DNA from: Neoconidiobolus thromboides FSU 785
Taxonomy: Eukaryota > Entomophthoromycota > Entomophthoromycetes > Entomophthorales > Neoconidiobolaceae
DNA: 64,000 nucleotides
Assembly: GCA_025603075.1 (NCBI GenBank)
Contig: MU626269.1
Coordinates: 145,838 to 209,837, forward strand
Direction: 5' to 3'
Shown here: one piece after another, positions 22,881 through 34,523 of the stretch
Layout of the letters: every line of letters begins with the position of its first letter
How positions within the stretch are numbered: position 1 is the first letter of the stretch
Position numbers and translations under genes: made by a program
Notes under the pieces: generated by a model
Seen by the model: the letters and a program-made list of their open reading frames with translations, nothing else
What the model was told of the DNA's origin: nothing
Database searches by the model: none

Positions 22881-25078
22881 ATGTTATTAAAACGTCTACA
22901 ATCTCATTCAACACTAGTAAAACGTAACTTTCAACCGAAATCTTACTTTCGATTCATCCATAATATTCCACTTTCTAATCATATTAATCAATTTGAATCT
23001 ATACTTTCATCAACACAAATAATTTATAATGATAAAGAAAGATTATCTACTTATAATTTAGATTGGATGGGTAAATATATTGGAAATTCTTCTTTAGTAT
23101 TATTACCTAAGACTACTCAACAAGTATCTGAAATATTAAAATATTGTTATGAAAATAAGTAAGTTATTATAATAAAATAATAAAATAATAAAATAATGAA
23201 TTAATATTAATGATGATTTTTATAGTTTACCAGTAGTACCCCAAGGAGGTAATACTGGTTTGGTTGGTAAGTTATAACTTGGTTTTCATTTAATGTCTAT
23301 TAGCTCTCTTATTTATTTATCCCTCTTTTACAGGAGGCAGTGTTCCTATTGGAGAAGAGATCATCTTATCTTTAAGTAAAATGAATAAGATTTTAGATAT
23401 TGATACAGTAAGTGGTAACATAACATGTGAAGCTGGATGTATATTGGAAACTTTAAATACAACTTTAAATAAAAATGGATTAATGATGCCACTAGATTTA
23501 GGTGCTAAAGGAAGGTAAGTTTTAAAATAAAAGCTAGATTTTCTGATTTATTATCATTTAAATGGATTAATTAATTTTTTAAAATGTTGTTTATTCTGAT
23601 CAATATTATATTATATTAATGAATATATTATTTATTTTAGTTGTCAAATTGGGGGTAATTTATCCACTAATGCAGGTGGATTAAGGTATCTTCGATATGG
23701 TTCTTTACATGGTAATATATTAGGCTTAGAAGTGGTAAATAGTTATTACTCTATACTTTATTAAATCAAATTAAATTAAATTAATATAGGTATTAGCTAA
23801 TGGGACTATATTAAATAATTTATCTACATTAAGAAAAGATAATACAGGTAAATAAAATAATATACAATAATCATACTTAATAATAATATATTTGTTTTAT
23901 AATTAAAATTATATAGGTTATGATCTTAAACAATTATTTATTGGTTCAGAAGGTACTCTTGGTGTTATAACAAAAGCTTGTCTAATTACTCCACCATTAC
24001 CAAAGGTAATATTAAATTAATAATATATTAATGATAGTATAAAATAGAATAAAATTACATTATAGGCCATCAATATAGCATTGTTGGGGATTCATGATTT
24101 TTCAAAAGTAATGGAATGTTATAAATTAACTCGAAGTTATTTAGGAGAAATATTATCAGGTAAATACTATTATCTATATTCTATTATTCTATTATTCTAT
24201 TATTCTATTATTCTATTATTCTATTATTCTATTATTTATTTTATTATTCTATTATTTTTATATATTAATTATTTAATATTTCAATTATTTAGCATTTGAA
24301 TTTTTTGATCAAGATAGTTTAAGTTTAGTTAAAAAAAACTTTAATTTACCCTCTCCGTTAACAGATGATTTTCCATATTATATTTTAATTGAAACTCATG
24401 GCTCAAATAAAGAACATGATGATGAGGTAAATATTATATTAGTTATAATATTTATATTTATATTTATTTTAGAAATTAAATAAATTATTAGAAGTATTAA
24501 TGGAAAAAGAAATAGCATCAGATGGTACATTAGCACAAGATTATCAACAGGTAATTTTAATTTAAAATAATCATACATAATTGATAATTAATATAATCAA
24601 GATGAATAAATTATGGAAATATCGAGAAGATATCTCTGAATCTGTTGTTAAACATGGGCAACCTTATAAATATGATTTCTCTGTACCTTTACCCTATTTT
24701 TATGAAATTGTGTTAAAAGTAAGAGAATATCTCAAATCTAAAGGGTATTATTTAGGTTATAATCATCCAGGATCTCCAGTAAATGGGGTAGTTGGATTTG
24801 GACATATCGGTGATTCGAATTTACATTTAAATATTACTGTGGATAGAAAGTATTTGAAAGAAAATGAAAATTTAGATTTTAAAAAAGTATTAGAACCTTT
24901 TGTATTTGAACTAGTAAATAAATATAAAGGTTCAATTTCTGCTGAACATGGTATGGGTCAACAAAAAAATAAATTTATGAATTATTCTAAGAGTGAACAG
25001 AATATTGAAATAATGAAATCGATTAAAAAGTTGTTAGATCCGAAAAATATATTAAATCCAAACAAAGTATTACCTTGA
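22881..25078 (+). CDS. D2HGDH: D-2-hydroxyglutarate dehydrogenase, mitochondrial (FAD)
   Basis: Oxidises D-2-hydroxyglutarate to 2-oxoglutarate with FAD, passing electrons to the respiratory chain. Yeast relatives are DLD2/DLD3. Ten exons: 22881-23158, 23226-23266, 23334-23514, 23641-23734, 23790-23847, 23917-24005, 24066-24159, 24293-24426, 24473-24550 and 24602-25078; all phases join, giving 507 residues. The N-terminus is basic and hydroxylated ([17 protein letters not shown]), as for mitochondrial import. The FAD PP-loop reads [14 protein letters not shown]. Other family blocks are [23 protein letters not shown], and in the C-terminal domain [13 protein letters not shown] and SAEHGMG...[14 protein letters not shown]. 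The D-lactate dehydrogenase (DLD1) branch is possible but the C-terminal blocks favour D2HGDH. Confidence 0.93.
24179..24236. repeat. Intronic minisatellite (TTCTATTA)n
   Basis: About seven head-to-tail copies of an 8-bp unit. They lie inside the seventh intron of the D2HGDH gene (24160-24292) and make it longer than its neighbours. Confidence 0.85.
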
Positions 25079-25155
25079 GATTCAGAATTTTTTTTGCTAA
25101 AAATGAAATAAACAAATTTATCAAAGAACAGAATAAATCAATATGATTTTTATTT

Positions 25156-26361
25156 TTATAAATTTTCCCAAAATTTTAATATTCCTTTAGAATACATTTG
25201 AAATAATGGAATACTATCATGTGTGGCATTTTTAACTTTAATAAATGCTAATTTTCTATCTTTTAATCTAAAATATTCTCCAACTGCTTCTTCTTTTTCA
25301 AATTTCCAATCTACTTTTTTAATATCTTTACTCTCATTAACTAACACTTCATCTTTCAATTGAATTCCATGCTTTACTGGAATTAAATCATCTTTTTCTC
25401 CATGAAGAATTAATGTAGGTGACTTGATAGATTTAATAATCTTTTTCGTATCAAAAGGATGATTGATTAAAGGGCTAACCTTGTTTTTTAACCATGGACT
25501 AAACATAACTGGATATAATAAAGGCACTACTCGAAATAATTTATATTCATACATAGCATCTGGAATGGAAGTATATGGAGCGGATAATACCAAAGATTTT
25601 GGTGATATACTCTTATCATTTAGATATTTAGTTAACTTACTAGCTACTCCAGTACCCAATGAATGACCCATAATAGTAATTTGAGATTGTTTGACTCCTT
25701 TTTTAATGAGAAATTTCCATAGCGATAGACTATCCATAAAAAGACCCACTTCACTTGGTTTTCCTTCGGAATCGCCAAATCCACGATAGTCAAGGACAAG
25801 GACTTGGGTATGAAGGTTCAATGAGAGGTCAATATAGCTTGGATAACGTACTGAAGAAGCGCGGTTACCAGCATTACCATGAAGGAAGAGGATGATGGGT
25901 AAATTTTCGTCAAGTAAACTAGTTTCAAAGAATTTTTGTTGATTGATATCTTCATCATTAATAGTATTATTTAATTTTAGTAATAAATTAGTTTTAACTG
26001 ATTTTGGTATGAAATGATAAACACCTTAATATTGTTAAAGAAAATGGAATTAAAAAATAAATTAAATAAACTAATTTGCTTTTAAATTTACCTAATTTAT
26101 AACCTTCACTTTGTATATAAAAATTAAAAACTTCTAAATCTTTGTGAATGGTAAAATTTGTTGGGTCCGATAATAATGATTTGGCCGGAAAATTTAACCA
26201 GTTGAGGTAGACTAGACCACCTTGGAAAGGTTCAAAGATTAAGATAACTAATAAACCCTAAGAAACAGAATTCTAAAATATAATTATTATAACTTAGGAG
26301 TAATATTTACGACATAAAGTAATAATGCTATTAAAATATGTTTTAAGGTATTGAAAAACAT
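25156..26361 (-). CDS. ABHD12-like alpha/beta hydrolase
   Basis: Serine hydrolase of the ABHD12/ABHD13 type, likely a membrane lipase acting on mono- or lysophospholipid substrates (substrate inferred from family only). Three exons: 26311-26361, 26092-26257 and 25156-26024, giving 361 residues. The N-terminus is a hydrophobic anchor spanning the first intron (MFFNTLKHILIALLLYV, then GLLVILIFEPF). Family blocks: GVYHFIPKS, oxyanion region FLHGNAGNRASS, LDYRGFGDSEGKPSE, nucleophile elbow GHSLGTG (Ser), LILHGEKDDLIP (acid Asp), and NATHDSIP (His). The catalytic triad appears complete. It converges with D2HGDH, with stops about 77 bp apart. Confidence 0.9.
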
Positions 26362-26833
26362 AATTGAGAGATAAATTAAATAGATTCTAATTGATATCTT
26401 TAATCCCTTTTTTTTGAAGTGAGGTAAATTTCATCATCTAGAATTTAATTTGTTCCATTCTTTTAAAAAAATTTAAAGCTTGATACTGGATGATACTATA
26501 GCTCCTTTAAGAAAATTGATGTTATGATTTGTCAAAATACAACAAATAAGCATAGAAAGATTAGTTCAAATAATGAATTCTAAAAATTACTATTAGAAAG
26601 TTGAAACAGCTATAGTTAAAATAAATTTAATATTGCAAATCCATTTTATAGAATTCACTTTGTTTTCAGTACTATTTTTAAATATTAAACAAATAATAGT
26701 AATAAAAATTTAATATCCATAATATGAAACCTTATTGATTTCATAACTTGCATTCTATTAAACTTTTATTCTTTTCAAAAACTCTATCTAACAATCTCTT
26801 TATAATATCATAAGCTACATCTATTTCCAATTC
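26362..26833. other. Intergenic
   Basis: Between the hydrolase start and the 3' end of U6 copy 2. Nothing recognised. Confidence 0.5.
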
Positions 26834-26911
26834 CGAGAACTCAATATAAAAAAAAAGTCCTCCGAAGAGGGTGTCCACTCAAGATTTACGTGTCATCCTT
26901 GTGCAGGGGCC

Positions 26912-26942
<31 letters not shown>

Positions 26943-27165
26943 GTCAAGTGTCCCTAAGGTTGCCCCTAGGGACAAATACTATGTTTTTACTTTTTTTTAG
27001 AGAGGAAAGTTTTTAATAAATTTAAACCTTGTGGGTTTTAAATAAGTACAAATATAGTTGAAAAACAAGAACAATTGGTGAATCTCAGGATTTAAATATT
27101 TGATTGGTTATAAACCTTGGATATTTATTGTATCAATACTATTAATGCTATCTAGTTTATTTAGC
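26834..27165 (-). repeat. U6-containing duplication, copy B (inverted)
   Basis: Reverse-complement partner of 16360-16695. Includes U6 and about 190 bp upstream, with scattered substitutions outside the RNA. Confidence 0.85.
26853..26973 (-). ncRNA. U6: U6 spliceosomal snRNA, copy 2
   Basis: Same 117-nt body as copy 1 (26857-26973), including 5' hairpin, ACAGAGA box, AGC triad, internal stem-loop, telestem and the CCTC-TTCG-GAGG 3' hairpin, then a T run on the minus strand. I see no base difference from copy 1 in the RNA. The immediate upstream region also differs at only a few positions. Confidence 0.95.
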
Positions 27166-28327
27166 AAATCAAAAGGTAATACTTGAATATAAGAGAAAAG
27201 AATGTAGTAATATGATTATTAAATGTAACATAATGATTTTATTTATTTTGGTTCGGTTTTTAAGATTTATTTTCTGATGAAATTAAAGTACTAAAACCGA
27301 TAATAAGTGTTTTTTATATTATAATACAGCATTTAAATATTGGTTAAATTAGTAAATTTAGACTACAGCTACTTATTGAAAATAAATTAATAGCTTCATA
27401 ATTGTAACTAATATTATGACATAATTTATTATTATTAAAGCTAAAATATAAGATAAAATTATTGATATAGGGATTTCAATTACTTGTTTCAATAATAGTT
27501 TTAACTATTTTTTGATATATTTAAATAAAGCGATTTAACTTATAACTAAAATAATAATGGCATTTATAATGGTTTATTTTTTAATAAGTATGAAGTAAAA
27601 TATCGAAGAAAGGACATTAAACCAGTAAGTCAAAAGTTATCTTTAAGCTAAGAAAGATTATATGATGTAACTTAAATACTATACATAAATGATTGTCCAA
27701 TATAGATTTCAAAAGTAAAAGAAAAAGTAGTTTCACTATTAGAAGAAAGCTTAATAAAGCCTAAAGTAGAAGATTAAATTCGAAATTGGCCTAATTGTAT
27801 TACAAATTTACAGAAAATAGTTAGAGATATAAAACGTCTTCGCTTCTATTATATAAACATTTGAGTTATTTAACAAAAATTACCTAAATGAAAGCTTCTT
27901 TAAAATAGAGTGAGATGACGTTATCAAAGTGTATTTCTTTAACTTGAAACATTTTAAATATCGATTAAGCTTATTAAAACACTTTTAGTGGGGAATTCTA
28001 TGTTAAAGTTTCAAGATTTTACCAAATTTTATTAAAATTGCCCTAAGATGGGTTTAGCATTAAAAGATAAATAGTGCATTATGAATTATTACACTATATT
28101 GAGATAGTCAACCAAGGTTGACACGTAATGATTAAAATCTTTATTTTTCAATATTAAACCATTTTAATATTATTATAAACTGGTAAATATTTTCATGATC
28201 TAATTTTTGGTTAACTATTTTATTGAAGCTAGTGTAAATATGACATAAAGTCTACAATTTAAAATAAGGAAAAAAGTATATAAGAACAAGAAATGTGAAA
28301 TGAATTTGAAATAAAAAATAAATAAAA
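27166..28327. other. Intergenic with a possible coding relic
   Basis: No intact gene. At about 27708-27840 the plus strand reads a stop-interrupted, protein-like stretch (VKEKVVSLLEESLIKPKVED, then RNWPNCITNLQKIVRDIKRL). It may be an eroded gene or transposon fragment. The right end is the promoter of the flavoprotein gene. Confidence 0.4.
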
Positions 28328-28924
28328 ATGGAATCTACTCACACTAAAGCCAACCTTGATACTAAAACTGAATTCAAAGAGCAACTAGATGGGTTCTATG
28401 AGCTTATAGATAAACAAAAATGCGTCATGCTTACCACTAAAAACCCAGATGGTAGTCTAATTTCTCGTCCAATGCATATCTCTTCTAGAGTAAATGGTGT
28501 TGACTTTTACTTGTTTGCTAACAAAGAATCCCAGAAGGTTGAGGATATTCAAAACTATCCAGAAGTAAACTTAAGTTTCTATAGAGACAGCGATTATTCT
28601 TGGGTAAGTGTATCTGGTAAAGCATCCTTAGTCACAGATGAGAGTAAAATTAAGGAATTATACAGTCCAATGCTTAAAGCTTGGTTCGAGGACCTTGGAG
28701 ATGGAATCCATACTGGCGGCCCAGAAGATCCACGTGTTATCTTATTACAAATTGAGACTAAAGATATTATCTACCAGGTTCAAAAAAATGTTATCAGTCG
28801 TACAGGCCAAATGTTAAAAGGAATGGTCACTGGCGATAAAGCTGATATGGGCTCAATCCGACTTATTGGTGGTGAACAACTCGAAGCTGCTCGTAAGCTT
28901 GAGACTTCCCACCAAAATGCCTAA
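28328..28924 (+). CDS. BLI-3-like FMN-binding split-barrel protein
   Basis: Intronless, 198 residues, in the pyridoxamine-5'-phosphate-oxidase-like fold. Belongs to the fungal blue-light-inducible BLI-3 / bacterial general stress protein 26 branch. Blocks: FYELIDKQKCVMLTTKNPDG, SLISRPMHISSRV, YLFANKESQKVEDIQNYPEV, SFYRDSDYSWVSVSGKASLV, LKAWFEDLGDG and DPRVILLQIE. Probably binds FMN or a related deazaflavin as a homodimer in the cytosol. The exact reaction is not known for most members. No targeting signal is seen. Codon choice is less AT-extreme than in the kelch genes, suggesting good expression. Confidence 0.9.
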   Translation: MESTHTKANLDTKTEFKEQLDGFYELIDKQKCVMLTTKNPDGSLISRPMHISSRVNGVDFYLFANKESQKVEDIQNYPEVNLSFYRDSDYSWVSVSGKASLVTDESKIKELYSPMLKAWFEDLGDGIHTGGPEDPRVILLQIETKDIIYQVQKNVISRTGQMLKGMVTGDKADMGSIRLIGGEQLEAARKLETSHQNA

Positions 28925-29671
28925 TTATAAACCATATTGTAAATAAAACTATGTCTTAAGCTAAGTATTGCTATTTTTAAGCTTTATTAAAATTGAAATT
29001 AAAATTAAAACTATAAACGCATTTTTATAAGTATACAAATGTGATATAATATAAATTTTTTTATTAACATCAATATATAATGGTAAAAACTTGTTATTTT
29101 TACTTTCTAATAAAACTCTTGCGTAATTAATAACTATTTTGATTCATTTATTAGTATTCAAGTATACAATCCATAAAAGATGATACAATATTTAATAGCA
29201 TATTTCACTTGATTAACAAATATGAATGTGATGTTACTTTTTATACTATAATATTCATTAACTTTATTATTGGTTTTTGCTTATTAATTCTAATAATCTA
29301 AGGAATCTATTGATTTAAAACTTATTAGAGCTTATAAAATTGTTAAACTCCAAATTGATAATTTCTTGGAAAATTTCTTCGGCTACTATCTATTTATTTA
29401 GCCCTTTTAAAACCTAATTCTTAAGCTTTAGCGAAGCTTGTACTTAAATCTGATTCTTAAATGAACAATTATTTAATAAACAATTGAGCTTTAACAGCCG
29501 CAAAAATGCACTTTGAGCTGAATAGTAAAAAGCTTAGCTTGATTGGTCCATCAAATTTTTCAAGGATTAGAAGTTAAACTCAAGTAGTAAGGTAACAGGG
29601 TCTTTTATTAGAAAGCAAGATTGTATTCATAATACCAAATTCTCAGAAAAAGATAGAAAAAGAGAGAGAGA
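28925..29671. other. Intergenic
   Basis: Flank between the flavoprotein gene and UPF1. No feature recognised. A purine-rich leader (AGAAAAAGAGAGAG) directly precedes the UPF1 start. Confidence 0.5.
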
Positions 29672-32600
29672 ATGGATCCATTTCAAGAACTCAATAGCCA
29701 AGATGCGGATTTCAGCTATCTTGAATACAATTATAAAGACGATTATTCTCAAAATGAGAATATAGATTTTACTTCGAACTTTAATGAGTTTGATGCTAGA
29801 TTTAAGGAGTTATCCATTCAAGACAAGTCAAACAGTCAAGAAGATTATAATGTTAACTTAGATGAAGATGAAGACGTCGTAAATTATGACCAGTTAGAAG
29901 AAAAAGAACTTCCAGACCATGCTTGCAAGTAAACTTACTTATATTATTTTTTGCTCTTTATTTATTATATTAGATATTGTTTGATACATAATACTTCTTC
30001 AGTAGTAAAGTGCCTGACATGCCAAAAATGGTTTTGCAACTCTAGAGGAAATACGTCAGGTTCACATATTGTTACTCACTTGGTTCGTTCTAAGCATAAA
30101 GAGGTTTCACTTCATTATGATTCACCACTTGGTGATACCGTATTGGAATGCTATCAGTGTGGATGTAAAAATGTATTCCTTTTGGGTTTCATTCCAGCAA
30201 AATCAGATACCGTTGTTGTTTTGTTATGCAGGTAAGCCTTTTTTTAACAGCTCCTAGATTTTGTTTTATTTTTATAGACAACCTTGTGCTTCTATTCCTT
30301 CAACTAAGGATATGAATTGGGATACCTCATTATGGCAGCCTTTAATTGATGATCGTTCTTTTTTAAATTGGATTGTTAAAGTACCTTCAGAACCTGAGCA
30401 ATTACGTGCTAGACAGATAACAACAAAGCAAATAATTAAATTGGAAGATATTTGGAAGGATAATAATTCAGCTTCCCTTGAAGATTTAGAAAAACCAGGA
30501 ATTGATGAAGAACCACAACAAGTTTTATTAAAGTAAACAAAAATTTTACTAATTTATTATTAATATTTAATCATTTATTTAGATACGAAGACGCTTATCA
30601 ATATCAAAACATTTTCGGACCTTTAGTTAAGATGGAAGCTGATTTTGATAAAAAACTTAAGGAATCTCAAACTCAAGATAGTATTTCTATACGTTGGGAT
30701 ATTGGTTTAAATCAAAAGAAAGTAGCCTATTTCATTTTTTCAAGATTCGAACAAGGTGATTGTAGGATAGCTGTTGGCGATGAATTACGTATCAAATACA
30801 AAGGTGAACTTAGAGCTCCTTGGGAAGGCATCGGTCATGTGATTAAATTACCAAATAATGTTAGTGATGAAATCGGTTTGGAATTAAAGAAGACGGAAGG
30901 GGTTCCAATGGAATGTACATTAAACTTTTCAATTGAGTTTGTATGGAAGAGTACCAGTTTTGATCGTATGCAAACAGCAATGAAGACATTTGCTTTAGAT
31001 GAGACATCAGTAAGTAACTATATCTATCATAAGCTTTTAGGCCATGATCTTGAATCTCAAACTATCCGTACACAAATTCCAAAGAAATTTCAAGCTAAAA
31101 ATTTACCAGAGCTTAATCATTCACAAATTAATGCTGTTAAATGCGTCCTCCAAAAACCATTAAGTTTAATCCAAGGTCCTCCAGGTACTGGTAAAACAGT
31201 TACTTCAGCTACTATTGTTTACCATTTAGCAAAGTTAAGTAATGAGCAGATTTTAGTATGTGCACCTAGTAACGTAGCGGTTGATCAACTTGCCGAAAAA
31301 ATCCATAAAACTGGATTAAAAGTAGTGAGAGTTTGTGCAAAATCAAGAGAAGAATTATATTCCCCAATCAGTTTCCTTACTCTTCATGAGCAGGTTAATA
31401 ACTGTGCTACACTCCCAGAGCTCCAAAAGCTTATTTTGCTTAAAGCTGAGCAAGGTGAACTTAGTTCTAGTGATGAAAGAAAATATCGTGCTTTAAGAAA
31501 ATCAGTTGAGCAACAAATCCTTAGGAATTGTGATGTTATTTTAGCTACTTGTGTTGGTGCTGGTGATCCTCGTTTATCAAAGATGAGATTCCGTACTGTT
31601 TTAATTGATGAAGCAACCCAAGCTACTGAACCAGAATGCCTTATACCTTTAGTTTTAGGTTCAAAACAAGTGATCTTAGTAGGTGATCATCAGCAACTTG
31701 GGCCAGTAATTATGAGTAAAAAAGCAGCAAGGGCAGGTTTAAATCAATCTCTTTTTGAAAGACTTATCACCTTAAATGTACGCCCTATCCGTCTTCAAGT
31801 CCAATATCGTATGCATCCTAATCTATCAGAGTTTCCAAGTAACATGTTTTATGAAGGTACGCTTCAAAATGGTATTACTGCACATGATCGACTCCGTCGT
31901 AACCTTGATTTCCCATGGCCAGATCCAGCTTGTCCGATGATGTTTTACTCTAATCTTGGATTAGAAGAAATATCTTCTTCAGGAACTTCATTTTTAAATC
32001 GAACTGAAGCAGCAAATTGTGAAAAATTAGTTACAAGGCTTTTAAAATGTGGTATTTTACCAGATCAAATTGGTATTATTACTCCATATGAAGGACAACG
32101 TTCATATATTTCTAGTTATATGCAATTTAATGGAAGCTTGAGAAAGGAACTTTATAAAGAAATTGAGCTTGAAAGTGTTGATGCTTTTCAAGGTCGTGAA
32201 AAAGACTATATTATTGTAAGTTGTGTCCGTTCCAATCAACATCAAGGCATCGGTTTCTTAAGTGATCCAAGACGTCTCAATGTTGCCATTACTAGAGCTA
32301 AATATGGGTTAATATTATTGGGTAATCCAAAGGTTTTAAGTAGACATCCACTCTGGCATCATCTGCTTACCCATTTTAAGGATAGACGTGTTTTAGTAGA
32401 AGGTCCATTAAATAATCTTAAGGTTAGTATGATGCAATTTTCTCGCCCACGTAGAATTTATAATAAAGCTCGCAATGGTGTAGCTTCAAATGTACCTCAA
32501 GGAGCAGAGGCTGCTCGTCCTAATGTAACCCCACTTAATCATACTAATGGAAATGCAAGTCAACTTTCCTCTTTAAGTTTGACTTCCCAAGATTATGCTT

Positions 32601-32896
32601 ATTTCAAAGGATCGCGTAATGATATTGGTAATTTATGGGGAACGAGCACACAAGATTCGAGCTTTGCACATGGATTGTTTAATTCACAAACTAGTTCAAT
32701 TGCACCAATCTCATTGAACCAATCAGATCGTTTACAACATATTGATGATCCAACACAATCATCCACCTTCCTTACACAAGAACTTGAATCACAATCGTTT
32801 TTAAATGATTACCGTAATCAAGGTATGTCATTGTTATCCCAAACCTCTCAGTTTACGATGGATGAACTCAATTCTCAAGGATTTACTCAGTTTTAA
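29672..32896 (+). CDS. UPF1: ATP-dependent RNA helicase UPF1 (nonsense-mediated decay)
   Basis: SF1 helicase central to nonsense-mediated mRNA decay (yeast NAM7). Four exons: 29672-29928, 29974-30231, 30278-30532 and 30583-32896, giving 1027 residues. An acidic N-terminus is followed by the Cys/His-rich UPF2-binding domain (about 82-175: [50 protein letters not shown]). The helicase core has Walker A GPPGTGKT (455-462), motif II DEATQ (599-603), QYRMHP (664-669) and [10 protein letters not shown] (789-798), plus the VAITRAK block. The C-terminal tail carries seven SQ and four TQ dipeptides, the likely SMG1-type phosphorylation region. All introns are phase 2 and lie before the helicase core. 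Complete and of normal length. Confidence 0.97.
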
Positions 32897-34523
32897 TTTT
32901 TTTTACATGGATTAGGGTTGGTATGGAAAAAGTAGAAATTCATCTTAAAATTAGAAGGACAATTTTGAAGTTTATTTAAGCTATTGGATAAACTTTAAGA
33001 TGTAGCTAATTATAAAAGAGAAAATGCTATTATGAGAATCATTTATTATTATGTCGAAATTAATAGTGAATTCTATTTCCGCTAACTTTTATAACTAAAT
33101 CTAATAATTAGATTTGTAGCCAAAAAATAAATTTTTTAGTGTGATACTTTAAGTTTTCTATTTTCTAAATTACAGAATAATACTTCTAGTAATTCTATTT
33201 CGAACAATCCTATTTTTCTTTTAAAGAATATATTAGGTTAGTGAAATATTCATTGAAGTTTGATTTTATATTTATGACTGAAGATTTCTATATTCGTATT
33301 TATCATAAATGATTTTATTTATCCTAATCATATTGAGTTAGTAAAATACTTATTGAATCAAGATTTTATTTTCTAACTAAACAGCTTTATCTTCTAAATA
33401 TTTGAATTTATACGATGTTTTCGATTGTTTCAAATAAGGGAGAATGAAAAAAAATTATTATTTCAAATTGAGTTAATGAATAATACAAGTTTTAAACATT
33501 ATTCTAGTTACTTTAAAAAGGGATAGTATTTTGGATAAAAAAAAGGATAGTAATAGGCACCTTGTAATTACTTTAAAGCTTAGTCCTTTTTTTTAAAAAA
33601 GGATGAAGACGAATTATCATATTGTTGTCATTTTATAAAAGACGCGTGTTTTAAATAAATATAAATATTGTTTTAGAATATAGTGTACACAAAAGTTAGC
33701 TTAGTTAAACTGAATTAAATAAAATAATGAAGGGATGAAAAAAGGCAAAGTAAGCTTAAGAAATTTAAAGAAAGTCTCCAAGCAAAAATAAAAAATGCAA
33801 AAAATGGCAAAACTAGATACAAAAAAGGGGTGAAAATTCAAATAAAATAAAATTAAATAAGAAATTAAATACTCAATGTTCTAATTAATTAATTCATTCA
33901 TTCACATTCAATAAAAATTGTTGTATTCATTAAAATTTAACTTTTTACATTATTTAATTTTATTGTAGTTAAGCAAAGAAGTTAAAGCTTTCAAGTTTAA
34001 ATAGAAAAACTTGTTAATTTGATGAAATAATTTCTTTACCCCACCTTCATAATCTTGGAGAAAAAAAAACTAAAATTTTAAGGTGGGTATTATTGTTACG
34101 GATGATTTAAATTTTAAATAAAAAACTTAAATTAAGGACTTTGATTGGCTATTAAAATAGTTGACTTGTTATTGTTATTATTTAATATGCCACCCAACAA
34201 AGTCATGGTAAAATAACCTAATGATTTATAAAATGAGATATAACCGAATTTAACTCCATTAAAAAGGTTAGCTTTCATCTAGAACTTGAATGATTTTTAA
34301 CTGGTTTATTTATGACTTACCTTGCCTAATATAGCATAAACGATTACCCCTTGTCACTAGCTTTAATTTTAATTCAATAGTTAATCCAACTTTATTTCTT
34401 TATCATTTTCAATTTTTAATTCTTCTTTCTTTTATTTATTTCTATCTATCACATTTTCCTCCATCTCAATTACTCATTATCATAATTGTATAGTTTTATT
34501 TTATGTATATATTGTCTGTTTAA
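32897..34523. other. Intergenic
   Basis: No gene or MITE seen. The final roughly 150 bp before the next start are pyrimidine-rich, as in an expressed fungal 5' leader. Confidence 0.5.
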
